Of a stretch of 64,000 bases of DNA, positions 51,863 through 61,145 are shown one piece after another. The translations under genes were made by a program, and so were the position numbers. Each line of letters opens with the position of its first letter. Positions within the stretch are counted from its first letter, which is position 1. Source of the stretch: Motiliproteus sp963974645 (GTDB taxonomy: Bacteria > Pseudomonadota > Gammaproteobacteria > Pseudomonadales > Balneatricaceae); contig CAXBEA010000001.1 in assembly GCA_963974645.1 (NCBI GenBank), positions 40,804 to 104,803 of the forward strand. The letters are read 5' to 3'. Under the pieces are notes generated by a model. The model was not told the origin of the DNA and searched no databases. It saw nothing but the letters and a program-made list of their open reading frames with translations.

Positions 51863-52318
51863 TCAGAGGCCGGGTGGCTGTTCATTCAGTAGCGCCAACG
51901 GGTAGCGGGTCCCCTCCAGATAGTCATCAACAGCACGGAGCACCATCGGGCTGCGCAGGCGTTCCTGTTGCTGCCTGAGTTCGTCGGCACTGAGCCACAA
52001 CGCCTGCAGGATTACAGGGTCTAAGGGGTGATTTTCAAGCTCTTGAATCGGTCGGGCAATGAAGCACCAGCGGTGGTAGCAGGTTTGATTGTGCGGCGAT
52101 GTGTAACTATAAAACCCCAACAGGTCGGTGACCTCGACTTGCCAGGCGGTCTCCTCTAGCGCTTCTCGTACTGCGGCATCAACAAGGGTTTCATTGACCT
52201 CCAGGTGACCGGCAGGCTGATTAAGCACCCGCTTGCCGTTCGACAACTCCTCGACGAATAGAAATTTACCCTGGTGTTCTATTACACAGGCCACAGTTAC
52301 ATGAGGTGTCCAGCGCAT
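51863..52318 (-). CDS. nudJ: phosphatase NudJ (Nudix hydrolase)
   Basis: A 151-aa Nudix hydrolase matching E. coli NudJ, which hydrolyses nucleoside diphosphates and triphosphates and HMP-PP. RWTPHVTVACVIEHQGKFLF opens the protein and NQPAGHLEVNETLVDAAVRE covers most of the Nudix box. The box ends REALEETAW: the Gly that normally follows EEx is Ala, a small deviation from GX5EX7REUXEEXGU. ATG 52318 has AAGGA upstream and gives the usual N-terminus. It is the first gene of a nudJ-mnmA-hflD group, as in E. coli. Confidence 0.92.
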   Translation of the reverse strand: MRWTPHVTVACVIEHQGKFLFVEELSNGKRVLNQPAGHLEVNETLVDAAVREALEETAWQVEVTDLLGFYSYTSPHNQTCYHRWCFIARPIQELENHPLDPVILQALWLSADELRQQQERLRSPMVLRAVDDYLEGTRYPLALLNEQPPGL

Positions 52319-52554
52319 GCGTTTTTCCTTTTCAGAGCAACTTGCCAAGGCCCTGACTGAGGGCTTGTTAAAGTATAGTTACGGGGCTTGCCAGGGTCTT
52401 TGTCAGGCTGTTTGTTGTGAACAGTCCCCGTCTGATCCAGGCTAAAATCCTAACCAATTAGTGTCGAAGGTTAAATCAGAATTACGCAGGCGTCAGTTCT
52501 ATTGCTAGAATAGCGGTCTTTATCATCCAAACAGACCGACACGAGAGCCTTATT

Positions 52555-53034
52555 TTGAATCGCCCCGTACCCTCGCAACATACCTATATCCAAGTCCAGG
52601 AGTCTGTTTTTGATATCGCGGAGGAGTTTGAGCGGCTGCGTGATCAGCAGGCCCAGGTCGGTGCGGTGGTGTTTTTTACCGGGCTGGTACGTGAGCTGTT
52701 GGACGAACCGCTGCAAGAGATGGTGCTAGAACATTATCCGGGGATGACCGAAAACAGCCTTGCCAGCATTGTTGAGCAAGCACGAGCGCGCTGGCCGCTT
52801 AACCATGTCAGCATTATTCATCGGGTCGGCGCGCTTAAACCTGCGGATCTGATTGTCTACGTAGGTGTTAGCTGCGCGCATCGTACCGATGCCTTTGCTG
52901 CCTGCGAGTTCATCATGGACTATCTTAAAAAAGATGCGCCGTTCTGGAAGAAAGAGCGTAGTCAGACGCAGCAGCGCTGGGTCGAACAGAAACAAACCGA
53001 TCTTGCTGCCGCAGAGCGTTGGACGAAACCTTAA
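52555..53034 (+). CDS. moaE: molybdopterin synthase catalytic subunit MoaE
   Basis: Large subunit of molybdopterin synthase, which adds sulfur from MoaD thiocarboxylate to precursor Z. Family marks are AVVFFTGLVR, LEHYPGMTENSLASIV, SIIHRVGALKPADLIVYVGV and AHRTDAFAACEFIMDYLKKDAPFWKKE (key residues AHR, MDYLKK, PFWKKE). The 159-aa length is normal. The start is TTG at 52555, with GAGAG upstream; no better start aligns with the family. moaD and moaC are not beside it, so the pathway genes are scattered. Confidence 0.93.
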   Translation: MNRPVPSQHTYIQVQESVFDIAEEFERLRDQQAQVGAVVFFTGLVRELLDEPLQEMVLEHYPGMTENSLASIVEQARARWPLNHVSIIHRVGALKPADLIVYVGVSCAHRTDAFAACEFIMDYLKKDAPFWKKERSQTQQRWVEQKQTDLAAAERWTKP

Positions 53035-53160
53035 TTGCGCACTATTTTTTACTACGCATATAGCTAACGCGCATACAATTAATACTCATAGTTATTGTTT
53101 ATCACTCACGGCGACTGCCGTGGGGGTCTCTATTCGTTAATGCCTACACAGGAGTCATTC

Positions 53161-56058
53161 ATGGCACAGGTTGTATTTGTGCCCGGCCAACGCTGGATTA
53201 GTCACGGTGAATCGGAATTGGGGTTGGGGTTGGTTACCGAACAGCTTACACGTCAAGTTCAACTCTATTTTCCTGCGGCTGAGGAATACCGTACCTACGC
53301 CGTTGCCGATGCCCCGCTCAGTCGCTACAGCCTGGAAACGGGGATGAAGTTTAAAGATATCTTCGGGCTTGAATACCGGGTCGAAGCGGTTGATAACACA
53401 GCCGGGTTATATCGCTACCAGGTAAAGTCCGATCCCACCGCTGACGAGGCTTCAGAAACCGATCGGGTTTGGATCGAAGAGATCGATCTGGATCCCTTTG
53501 TCGAACTCAATCGTCCCCAGGATCGTTTCTTTGCCGGTCAGATCGACGGGCGCAAGGCCTTTGAGCTGCGTCGCAGCGCGCGCCAGCACCAACACCGGCT
53601 TGCCCAGTCCGATGCCTGTGGTCTGCTCGGACCGCGGGTTCAGTTGCTACCGCACCAGTTTTATATCGCCTCGCAAGTCTCGCGACGTCATGCGCCGCGA
53701 GTGCTGCTGGCCGATGAAGTGGGCTTGGGGAAAACCATCGAGGCGGGGCTGATTATTCACCAGCAGGTAACTAGTGGGCGTGCCGAACGGGTGCTTGTCG
53801 TCGTCCCTGATTCGCTGATTCATCAGTGGCTGGTCGAGATGTCACGCCGTTTCAATCTGCGCTTTAGTATCATGAATCGCGAGCAGTATGGCGCGTTGCT
53901 GGAGTCCGCCCAGCCCGATATTTTTGCAAATAACCCCTTCGATACCAGCCAGCTGGTGATCTGCCCACAGTCACTGTTGATCGAAGAGCCTCACTATCAT
54001 GAACTGGCTAGTGCCTGTCACTGGGATCTGTTGATCGTCGATGAAGCCCATCACTTGCACTGGACGGAAACCGAGGTCAGCGCCGAATACCGCTGCATCG
54101 AAATTCTGGCAGCGCAGGCCAAGGGGTTGTTGCTGCTTACGGCGACGCCGGAGCAGCTGGGTGTCGAGGGACATTTTGCCCGGTTGCGCTTAATCGACCC
54201 TGATCGCTATTACGACCTGAATAGCTTCATCGCTGAGGAGCAGGATTATCTGCCGGTCAGGAATCTGGTTGAACAGCTGCTAAGCGCTGTGGATCTGAGC
54301 GATCTATTGGCTGATTCTGAATTCAAAACAGCGTTTGAGCCTTATATTGATAATAATGATTACAGTGAGTTATTGGATAAATCTAAACAAAACGTTGATC
54401 AGGAGGCGTTGCGTAACAGTCTGATCGACCAGCTGCTTGATCACCATGGAACCGGCCGCGTCCTGTTTAGAAATACCCGTGAACAGGTTAAAGGGTTTCC
54501 GGGGCGGGCACTGATACCGCACCTGCTGGATGCGCCTACAGAGATTACCGAGACGATAGAGAAGGGCTCTCTGCGGGAGCAACTGCACCCCGAAGCGCTG
54601 CTGGGTGCGTCTTGGCTGGGTCTGGATCCCAGGGTCGATTGGCTGCAGCGCTGGTTGTTAGCCGAGTCGCAAGACAAGGTACTGCTGATCTGTGCCGATA
54701 TGCGCACCGCCCAGCAGCTCGAAGAGCATCTGCGGCTGCGCGTCGGGCTGCGCAGCGCGGTGTTCCATGAGCAGCTGAGTCTGGTGAACAGAGACAGAGC
54801 CGCTGCCTATTTCGCCGATCCTGAATTCGGTGCCCAGGTGCTGGTTTGCTCGGAGATCGGCAGTGAAGGGCGAAACTTCCAGTTTGCCCACCAGTTGGTC
54901 ATGTTTGATCTGCCGCTCAATCCGGATCTGCTGGAGCAGCGCATTGGCCGTCTCGATCGGATCGGTCAGACCGACAGGGTCGAGATCCATCTGCCGATCT
55001 GTCGTGACAGCGCCAGCCATCGCTTGCTGCGCTGGCTGGATGAAGGGCTGGATGCGTTTCTGAGCCCCTGTCCGCATGGGCATCTGTTACTGGAGCAGCA
55101 ACGCGAGCAGCTGGAAGGGTTGTTACTGGGGCAGGATGAAAACGAATTTGAAGCCTTTATCGGCACTACCCGTAGCCAGGCGGAGCTGTTGCAGCAACGC
55201 CAGCATCAGGGCCGTGACCGGTTACTTGAGCTGAACTCTTGCCGCGAGCTACCCGCCCAGAAAGTTATAGATACGGTAATGGATGCCGAGCAGGAGGCTG
55301 CGCTGCGACGTTTCCTCGATCACTGCTTTGACCATTTCGGCGTCGATCAGCAGCAGGATACCCAGCACAGTGTGGTGCTCTACCCCGGCGATCACATGCG
55401 CTGCAGTTTTCCCGGGCTTCCGGAAGATGGTCTGACCGGAAGTTTTAATCGCCAGCAGGCGCTCGAGCGCGAAGATATGGCCTATCTAAGCTGGGAGCAT
55501 CCGCTGGTTAGGGGGGCTTTCGATCTGATTACCGAAGATGATGTCGGTAATACCGCGATCTGCACCCTGAAACTGCCAGGGATCAAACCGGGTACCCTGT
55601 TGTTGGAGTGTCTGTTTCAGCTCCATTGTCCTGCGCCTCGAGGGCTGCAAATCCCGCGCTATCTGCCTAGCGGCGGGTATCGCTTGCTGTTAACCGGTGA
55701 CGCCAAGGATTGCAGTGCGTTGATCAGTGAAGAGCAGCTCAGTGCTTTGGCTAAGCATCTACCTTATCAAGCCGCTAAGAATCTGATTAAACCCCTACGC
55801 GAACCTATTACCGAATTGCTGGCGGTGGCAGAACAGCAGGCGCTACAGCAGCTACCGACACTGATTGAACAGGCTTTGGTGCAGATGGATGCGCTGCAGC
55901 AGCCGCAGCTGGCGCGTTTGCAGGCGCTGGCCAAGCTCAATCCGTCTATCAGGGACACTGAGATCAAACAGCAGCAGTCGCTGATGGACGATCTTGAACA
56001 GAGTATTAGCCGAAGCCTGTTGAAGCTTGATGCGATTCAGGTGCTGGTAACGACCTGA
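53161..56058 (+). CDS. rapA: RNA polymerase-associated protein RapA
   Basis: SWI2/SNF2-family ATPase that binds RNA polymerase and helps it recycle after termination. The 965-aa protein has the N-terminal Tudor-like part (GQRWISHGESELGLGLV), the helicase domain with LADEVGLGKTIEAGLIIHQQ (Walker A, near residue 184), LLIVDEAHHLHW (DEAH box, near 290) and SEIGSEGRNFQFAHQLVMFD, and a long C-terminal part. ATG 53161 has GGAG seven bases upstream; a 22-codon open extension lacks family similarity. Its 3' end runs into an 18-base repeat. It is a single gene. Confidence 0.96.
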   Translation: MAQVVFVPGQRWISHGESELGLGLVTEQLTRQVQLYFPAAEEYRTYAVADAPLSRYSLETGMKFKDIFGLEYRVEAVDNTAGLYRYQVKSDPTADEASETDRVWIEEIDLDPFVELNRPQDRFFAGQIDGRKAFELRRSARQHQHRLAQSDACGLLGPRVQLLPHQFYIASQVSRRHAPRVLLADEVGLGKTIEAGLIIHQQVTSGRAERVLVVVPDSLIHQWLVEMSRRFNLRFSIMNREQYGALLESAQPDIFANNPFDTSQLVICPQSLLIEEPHYHELASACHWDLLIVDEAHHLHWTETEVSAEYRCIEILAAQAKGLLLLTATPEQLGVEGHFARLRLIDPDRYYDLNSFIAEEQDYLPVRNLVEQLLSAVDLSDLLADSEFKTAFEPYIDNNDYSELLDKSKQNVDQEALRNSLIDQLLDHHGTGRVLFRNTREQVKGFPGRALIPHLLDAPTEITETIEKGSLREQLHPEALLGASWLGLDPRVDWLQRWLLAESQDKVLLICADMRTAQQLEEHLRLRVGLRSAVFHEQLSLVNRDRAAAYFADPEFGAQVLVCSEIGSEGRNFQFAHQLVMFDLPLNPDLLEQRIGRLDRIGQTDRVEIHLPICRDSASHRLLRWLDEGLDAFLSPCPHGHLLLEQQREQLEGLLLGQDENEFEAFIGTTRSQAELLQQRQHQGRDRLLELNSCRELPAQKVIDTVMDAEQEAALRRFLDHCFDHFGVDQQQDTQHSVVLYPGDHMRCSFPGLPEDGLTGSFNRQQALEREDMAYLSWEHPLVRGAFDLITEDDVGNTAICTLKLPGIKPGTLLLECLFQLHCPAPRGLQIPRYLPSGGYRLLLTGDAKDCSALISEEQLSALAKHLPYQAAKNLIKPLREPITELLAVAEQQALQQLPTLIEQALVQMDALQQPQLARLQALAKLNPSIRDTEIKQQQSLMDDLEQSISRSLLKLDAIQVLVTT

Positions 56059-56102
56059 TCACCATTAACGACCGGATCACCACTAGCGACCTGATTGTTA
56101 CT
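56049..56102. repeat. 18-bp tandem repeat x3 across the end of rapA
   Basis: Three imperfect copies of AACGACCTGATCACCATT. The first covers the rapA stop codon, the other two lie downstream, so the C-terminus of RapA sits on the edge of the repeat. Confidence 0.85.
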
Positions 56103-56137
56103 CGCAGTCAGATCATTAATAGGGCATTCAACCCTGC

Positions 56138-56782
56138 TTAGCGATGCCGCGAAGCAGGGTGCTTGGTTTTACGTTGTGGGCGAGATCCTGGTGGTGGCTG
56201 TCTGGATCTGCGGGTGTTGGACGGCTCTTTGACGCTGGGCAGATTCACCTGCTCGGTACGACACTGACCGGGCTGCAAATTCTCCAGCGACCAGCTACCT
56301 ATCGCCATCCGTATCAGTCGTAGAGTCGGGAAACCAACCGCCGCCGTCATTCTGCGTACCTGACGGTTGCGCCCCTCACGGATCTTCAGCTCGACCCAAC
56401 AGGTGATATCGTTTTGCCGCTGCCGAATCGGTGGTACCCGAGGCCAGAGCGTTGAAGGTTCGATACGTCGACACTTGGCCGGGCGAGTCACCCCATCCTT
56501 TAATGCCACCCCTTTGCAAAGCTGATCGATCGCAGTCTCGGTAATCGCACCTTCAAGCTGCACCCAGTAGGTTTTCTCCAGCTTGAATTTAGGATCGCTC
56601 ACCTGTTGCTGTAGCTTGCCATCGTCGGTTAATAGCAGCAGTCCTTCAGAATCATAATCGAGACGTCCTGCCGCATAGAGTCCCGGCTGCTTGATAAACT
56701 GAGCCAGGGTGTTGCGGCCTTCAGGATCGGTAAACTGGCATAGCACCTGGAAGGGTTTATTAAGTAAAATGATCTTAGCCAT
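56138..56782 (-). CDS. rluE: 23S rRNA pseudouridine(2457) synthase
   Basis: Converts uridine 2457 of 23S rRNA to pseudouridine. The catalytic Asp is in AAGRLDYDSEGLLLLTDDG (about residues 36-54); the start MAKIILLNKPFQVLCQFTD and REGRNRQVRRMTAAVGFPTL are typical of the RsuA/RluE class. There is no S4 domain, as expected for RluE. A basic Pro- and Arg-rich tail after residue 190 is not shared with all relatives. In E. coli rluE neighbours nudJ; here moaE and rapA lie between them. Confidence 0.93.
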   Translation of the reverse strand: MAKIILLNKPFQVLCQFTDPEGRNTLAQFIKQPGLYAAGRLDYDSEGLLLLTDDGKLQQQVSDPKFKLEKTYWVQLEGAITETAIDQLCKGVALKDGVTRPAKCRRIEPSTLWPRVPPIRQRQNDITCWVELKIREGRNRQVRRMTAAVGFPTLRLIRMAIGSWSLENLQPGQCRTEQVNLPSVKEPSNTRRSRQPPPGSRPQRKTKHPASRHR

Positions 56783-57113
56783 GGCGCCTCCTGGTCAGGG
56801 ATCTGCACTGTAGCTAGGCCTGATAGCAGGAGCAAGCGGTTGGATCTGGCTTCTTATAAGTAAAATCCTCACATTGTCGACAATATCTTTTAGGGTGATT
56901 CTCGTCATAAAAAATAAAATTAACAGCTAATATTATGTTTTTTATAGGTATATTAATAATAGTAGGCCATTTTGGCCTTTTGTCGTAGTTAAAATAATAA
57001 CCAAAAGCGTTATTGTACCGGCCGCAAGAGGGTTTGACTGTCAACAATGTGCCGGCTCAAGCAGTGTAGTCTCTTGGTCGCAGCCCACAATAAACAACGA
57101 AAGGACCGGATTC
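56783..57113. other. AT-rich 331-bp gap upstream of prpE
   Basis: The stretch 56870-57010 is clearly more AT-rich than the flanks and should hold the prpE promoter. A small hairpin AGGCCA (56964-56969), TGGCCT (56973-56978) precedes TTT. A 77-codon open frame on the minus strand has a cysteine pattern at its end but only a TTG start and no ribosome site, so I do not annotate it. Confidence 0.5.
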
Positions 57114-59003
57114 ATGGCCTACTTGGATGAATATAAAAAATCGATTGAAACGCCCACCGCTTTCTGGAAAGAAAAAGCTGAGGCTCTAGATTGGTTCAAG
57201 TTTCCTCAGCAGATTCTGTCGAAGGATGAGAATGGAATCGACCGCTGGTTCGCTGATGGTGAGATGAACACTGCGCATATGGCGCTGGATTATCATATAG
57301 AGGCAGGCCGTGGCGATCAGGTTGCGATCTACTACGACTCTCCGGTCACCGATACTAAACGCGCTATCACCTACACGGAGTTGCGCGATCAGGTGGCCAA
57401 GTTTGCAGGCGTGTTACAGAACCAAGGCGTGAAGAAGGGCGATCGAGTCGTTATCTATATGCCGATGATTCCTGAAGCTGCGGTGGCCATGTTGGCTACC
57501 GCCCGTCTTGGTGCTATTCACTCCGTTGTGTTTGGCGGCTTTGCACCAAACGAGCTGGCTGTTCGGATCGACGATGCGGAGCCTAAGGTGGTTGTAACAG
57601 CCTCTTGTGGCATCGAGATCGCTAAAGTCATCCCTTACAAGCCGTTGCTGGACGAAGCGATTACCCTGTCTGCCCACAAACCACAAAAATGCGTTATTTT
57701 CCAACGCCCTCAGGTTGTTGCGGAGATGACCGAAGGCCGCGATCTGGATTGGGTGACCGAGATGGCCAGTGCCCAGGCTGTTGGCTGCACACCGGTTAAA
57801 GGCACCGATCCTCTGTATGTGCTTTATACCTCGGGTACCACAGGCAAGCCAAAAGGGGTTGTCCGCGATAACGGCGGTCATGCCGTGGCACTTAAGTACA
57901 GCATGAAAGCGATTTACGATATGAATCCGGGCGAGGTGTTCTGGGCGGCGTCAGACGTCGGCTGGGTAGTCGGACACTCCTATATCGTTTACGCCCCGCT
58001 GTTGGCCGGCCTGTCTACCGTATTCTACGAAGGCAAGCCTGTGCGCACCCCGGATGCCGGTGGCTTCTGGCGGGTCTGTGAAGAGTATGGGGTTAAGGCG
58101 CTGTTTTCGGCACCGACCGCCTTCCGGGCGATCCGCAAAGAGGATCCGGACTCACTGCTGCTCAAGCCCTACAATCTGTCCAAGCTTGAATACATCTTTA
58201 TGGCTGGCGAGCGTCTGGATCCGCCGACCTATCACTGGGTTAAAGATACCCTGGGTGTACCTGTTGTCGATCACTGGTGGCAGACCGAAACCGGTTGGGC
58301 GATCTGCGGCAACCTGATGGGGGTCGAGGCGAAAGAGCCGAAAGCGGGCTCTTCAACCCTGCCTATACCAGGATTTGATGTACGGATTCTGGACGGCAAG
58401 GGTCATGAGGTTGAAGCCAACGAGCAGGGTAACGTTGCTATTAAGCTGCCGCTGCCGCCGAGCTGTCTACCCACCGTTTGGGGTGACTTTGAGCGTTTCC
58501 GTACTGGCTACCTGAATATCTTTGACGGCTACTATGTGACCGGTGATGGCGGTTATAAGGATGAGGAGGGTTACGTCTTCATCATGGGTCGTACCGATGA
58601 CGTTATTAACGTTGCCGGACACCGTCTGTCTACCGGCGAGATGGAGGAAGTGGTGGCAGCCCATCCGGCGGTTGCCGAGTGCTGTGTTATAGGTATCAAC
58701 GATACCCTCAAAGGACAGAATCCTGTAGGTTTGGTGCTGCTCAAGGATGGTGTGGAGATTGACGAGAAGCAGCTTGAAGCTGAGCTGGTAGCCGCAGTGC
58801 GGAAATCGATCGGTGCGGTCGCCTGCTTTAAGACCGCCATCGTAGTGCAGCGTTTGCCCAAGACGCGTTCCGGTAAAATACTGCGTAAATTGCTGCGTCA
58901 GATTGCCGACGGTGAAGAGTACAGTATCCCTTCAACCATCGATGATCCTGCTAGTTTGCCGGAGATCGCAGGCATTATGACTAACCACGGACTGATGAGC
59001 TAA
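57114..59003 (+). CDS. prpE: propionyl-CoA synthetase
   Basis: Activates propionate (and to a lesser extent acetate) to its CoA ester with ATP. The 629-aa length is that of PrpE, slightly shorter than Acs. Acyl-adenylate motifs are LYVLYTSGTTGKPKGVVRDN near residue 243, WWQTETGWAICG near 395, YYVTGDGGYKDEEGYV near 469 and KTRSGKILRKLLR with the acetylatable Lys near 594. The PrpE-type active-site pattern ASDVGWVVGHSYIVY favours propionate over acetate. AAGGA precedes ATG by eight bases; a strong terminator follows. prpB, C and D are not here. Confidence 0.92.
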   Translation: MAYLDEYKKSIETPTAFWKEKAEALDWFKFPQQILSKDENGIDRWFADGEMNTAHMALDYHIEAGRGDQVAIYYDSPVTDTKRAITYTELRDQVAKFAGVLQNQGVKKGDRVVIYMPMIPEAAVAMLATARLGAIHSVVFGGFAPNELAVRIDDAEPKVVVTASCGIEIAKVIPYKPLLDEAITLSAHKPQKCVIFQRPQVVAEMTEGRDLDWVTEMASAQAVGCTPVKGTDPLYVLYTSGTTGKPKGVVRDNGGHAVALKYSMKAIYDMNPGEVFWAASDVGWVVGHSYIVYAPLLAGLSTVFYEGKPVRTPDAGGFWRVCEEYGVKALFSAPTAFRAIRKEDPDSLLLKPYNLSKLEYIFMAGERLDPPTYHWVKDTLGVPVVDHWWQTETGWAICGNLMGVEAKEPKAGSSTLPIPGFDVRILDGKGHEVEANEQGNVAIKLPLPPSCLPTVWGDFERFRTGYLNIFDGYYVTGDGGYKDEEGYVFIMGRTDDVINVAGHRLSTGEMEEVVAAHPAVAECCVIGINDTLKGQNPVGLVLLKDGVEIDEKQLEAELVAAVRKSIGAVACFKTAIVVQRLPKTRSGKILRKLLRQIADGEEYSIPSTIDDPASLPEIAGIMTNHGLMS

Positions 59004-59034
59004 TCGCTCCTCGTTGATAAGTACCCCCCTTTTT

Positions 59035-59064
59035 AGCGGACTCATCTGAGTCCGCTTTTTTTTT
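59035..59064 (+). terminator. Rho-independent terminator of prpE
   Basis: AGCGGACTCA (59035-59044) and TGAGTCCGCT (59047-59056) form a 10-bp perfect stem with a 2-base gap (the real loop is larger), followed by eight T. Confidence 0.92.
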
Positions 59065-59115
59065 GCGCCGTATCTGGGTACAGTCAGGAGATTGATAACA
59101 CTCAGGGAGCTCGCT

Positions 59116-61140
59116 GTGCAGCAGACTGTCTTAATCGTGGATGATGAGATCAACATCACCCTGTCGTTTCAACGTCTGTTTCGCAAACAACCCTATAGGA
59201 TTCTTACCGCCAATAGCGGCCAGCAAGCGTTGGAGATACTCGCAGCGGAAAGGGTTGATGTGGTGGTGTCAGATCAGCGCATGCCCGGCATGACCGGCGC
59301 TGAACTTTTTACCCTTGTTCAGCAGCGCTACCCACAGACAATTCGTCTGTTGCTTTCGGGTTATACCGATTTTGAAGCCCTTACCTTCGCCATCAACAAT
59401 GGCGCGATCAGTAAATTTATTAGCAAACCCTGGAGCCGTGACGAGCTACAGCAAAGCCTGCAGCAAGCCTTGGCTCGCGCGCAGGCGCTCAGTTACCAGA
59501 GTGATTACGATCAGGCTTTTCATAACTCGACTCAGGGGATGTTACTGCTCGATACCGAATACCGTATTGTTTCATCCAACGCCGCTCAGCTTAAGCTAAC
59601 CGGACATCAGCAAGCCGACCTGCTCGGCAGGACCCTGTTTGAGGTCTTTCCTGAGCTGGATCAGGCTCAGATTCAAAGCGCTATTCTCAGCGATCAACAC
59701 TGGCAGGCAGAGCTTTGGTTGCTTAGATCGGATAAGAGCATCGCCTTGTTTGCACTGAGGCTGCAAGAGAACCCCGAGACTCAGCGACTCAGCTTTAGCT
59801 GTTCAGATATTACCCAGGCACGGCGTAATGAGCTCAGCAATCGTCATGACCTGCTGACGGGCTTGCTCAACCGGCAGAGTTTCGAGCATGAGGTTGCCGA
59901 ACCGCTTGAGAATGCCAATAGCGAGTCGATGGTTGGGGTGATGTCGTTGGACCTGGTTAACTTTCGTCAGGTCAATGAAAGCTACAGCCATGCCATCGGC
60001 GACGAGTTGCTATGTCAGGTAGCCGCCTCACTGCGCGAGATGCTGATCGAGCACCCAGGGATTCAGCGTATCGCTCGGGTGGGCGGGGACGAGTTTGCGC
60101 TGTTGTGCATCGTGGCCGATAAGCCGGCGCTTATGGTTCTGTGCGATGCGCTACTGGACTGGTTTAAGGCCCCGGTCGAGGTTGGCGAACACAGCCTCTT
60201 TATTCGCTTTAAATTAGGCGTAGCTCTGGCTGAAAATGAGACAACAACAGCGTCCGATCTGATAAAGCAGTCCGCAACGGCTGCGGTGCGTGGGGATCAG
60301 ACGCGGCGTTTTAATATCTATGCTGAGGGGATGCTGAAGGGTGCCAAGGAGCGAATGGAGCTTCATAATGACCTTCATAAAGTAATAACTAACAACGAGT
60401 TAGCGCTTGTTTATCAGCCAAAGATTGAAATTAAAACTGGCCGTATTGTGAGTGCCGAAGCGCTGGTTCGCTGGAATCATCCGACCAAGGGACTAATTTC
60501 ACCGAACCAATTTGTCTATCTGGCCGAAGAGTCAGGGCTGATTCTGGACATTGGCGACTGGTGCATCGGCGAAGCCTGCCGACAACTGGCCCATTGGGAG
60601 TCCCAGGGTGTGGCTGCTGTTACGGTCGCGGTCAACCTGTCGCCACGGCAGTTTTCCGATTACGCCTTGCCGCAGCGGCTGTTGGCACTGCAAAGCCGTC
60701 ATCGGCTGCAACACTCAGCGCTGGAGCTAGAGGTTACCGAAAGCACCCTGCTGGATGACAGCGATCGTGCGATCGACATGATGGAGCAGATTAGTGCCTT
60801 GGGGATTAAATTTGCCATGGATGACTTTGGTACCGGCTACGCCTCGTTTGACTACCTCAAGCGTTATCCCTTCTCAACCCTGAAGATCGATCGCAGTTTT
60901 ATTATCAATCTTTGTAACAGCCCGCGTGAGTATGCGATCGTCAAATCGATGATCAAGATGGCCCGCCAACTGGAACTGTCCGTCGTCGCCGAAGGGGTGG
61001 AGGAGCAAAATCAGGTGGACACCCTCAAAGAGCTCGGTTGTGATTATATTCAGGGCTTCTTCTACAGTCGGCCGATAGCTGCGGATGATTTCGAGCAACT
61101 GTTGCGCGAGCAACCTTTCGTTATCAAAAGTGGTGCCTGA
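59116..61140 (+). CDS. response regulator with PAS, GGDEF and EAL domains
   Basis: A 674-aa cytoplasmic protein. The receiver domain (residues 1-125) has VLIVDDE and the phosphoacceptor Asp in VVVSDQRMPGM near residue 54, and SKPW as the usual Lys motif. A PAS domain follows (DQAFHNSTQGMLLLDTEYR), then GGDEF (RVGGDEFALLC, intact) and EAL (EALVRWNHPTKG, ELEVTES, DDFGTGYAS). It may control c-di-GMP in response to a histidine kinase. I chose GTG 59116 (MQQTVLIVDDE), with GGGAG upstream, over the TTG at 59092. The convergent regulator and kinase genes 5 bases away are the likely partners. Confidence 0.93.
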   Translation: MQQTVLIVDDEINITLSFQRLFRKQPYRILTANSGQQALEILAAERVDVVVSDQRMPGMTGAELFTLVQQRYPQTIRLLLSGYTDFEALTFAINNGAISKFISKPWSRDELQQSLQQALARAQALSYQSDYDQAFHNSTQGMLLLDTEYRIVSSNAAQLKLTGHQQADLLGRTLFEVFPELDQAQIQSAILSDQHWQAELWLLRSDKSIALFALRLQENPETQRLSFSCSDITQARRNELSNRHDLLTGLLNRQSFEHEVAEPLENANSESMVGVMSLDLVNFRQVNESYSHAIGDELLCQVAASLREMLIEHPGIQRIARVGGDEFALLCIVADKPALMVLCDALLDWFKAPVEVGEHSLFIRFKLGVALAENETTTASDLIKQSATAAVRGDQTRRFNIYAEGMLKGAKERMELHNDLHKVITNNELALVYQPKIEIKTGRIVSAEALVRWNHPTKGLISPNQFVYLAEESGLILDIGDWCIGEACRQLAHWESQGVAAVTVAVNLSPRQFSDYALPQRLLALQSRHRLQHSALELEVTESTLLDDSDRAIDMMEQISALGIKFAMDDFGTGYASFDYLKRYPFSTLKIDRSFIINLCNSPREYAIVKSMIKMARQLELSVVAEGVEEQNQVDTLKELGCDYIQGFFYSRPIAADDFEQLLREQPFVIKSGA

Positions 61141-61145
61141 TAGTA

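Noticed and set aside
56814..57047. 77-codon open frame on the minus strand ending in CRQC and CSC motifs
   Set aside because: Starts at TTG without a ribosome site in an AT-rich promoter region. The cysteines are suggestive but not enough to call a gene.
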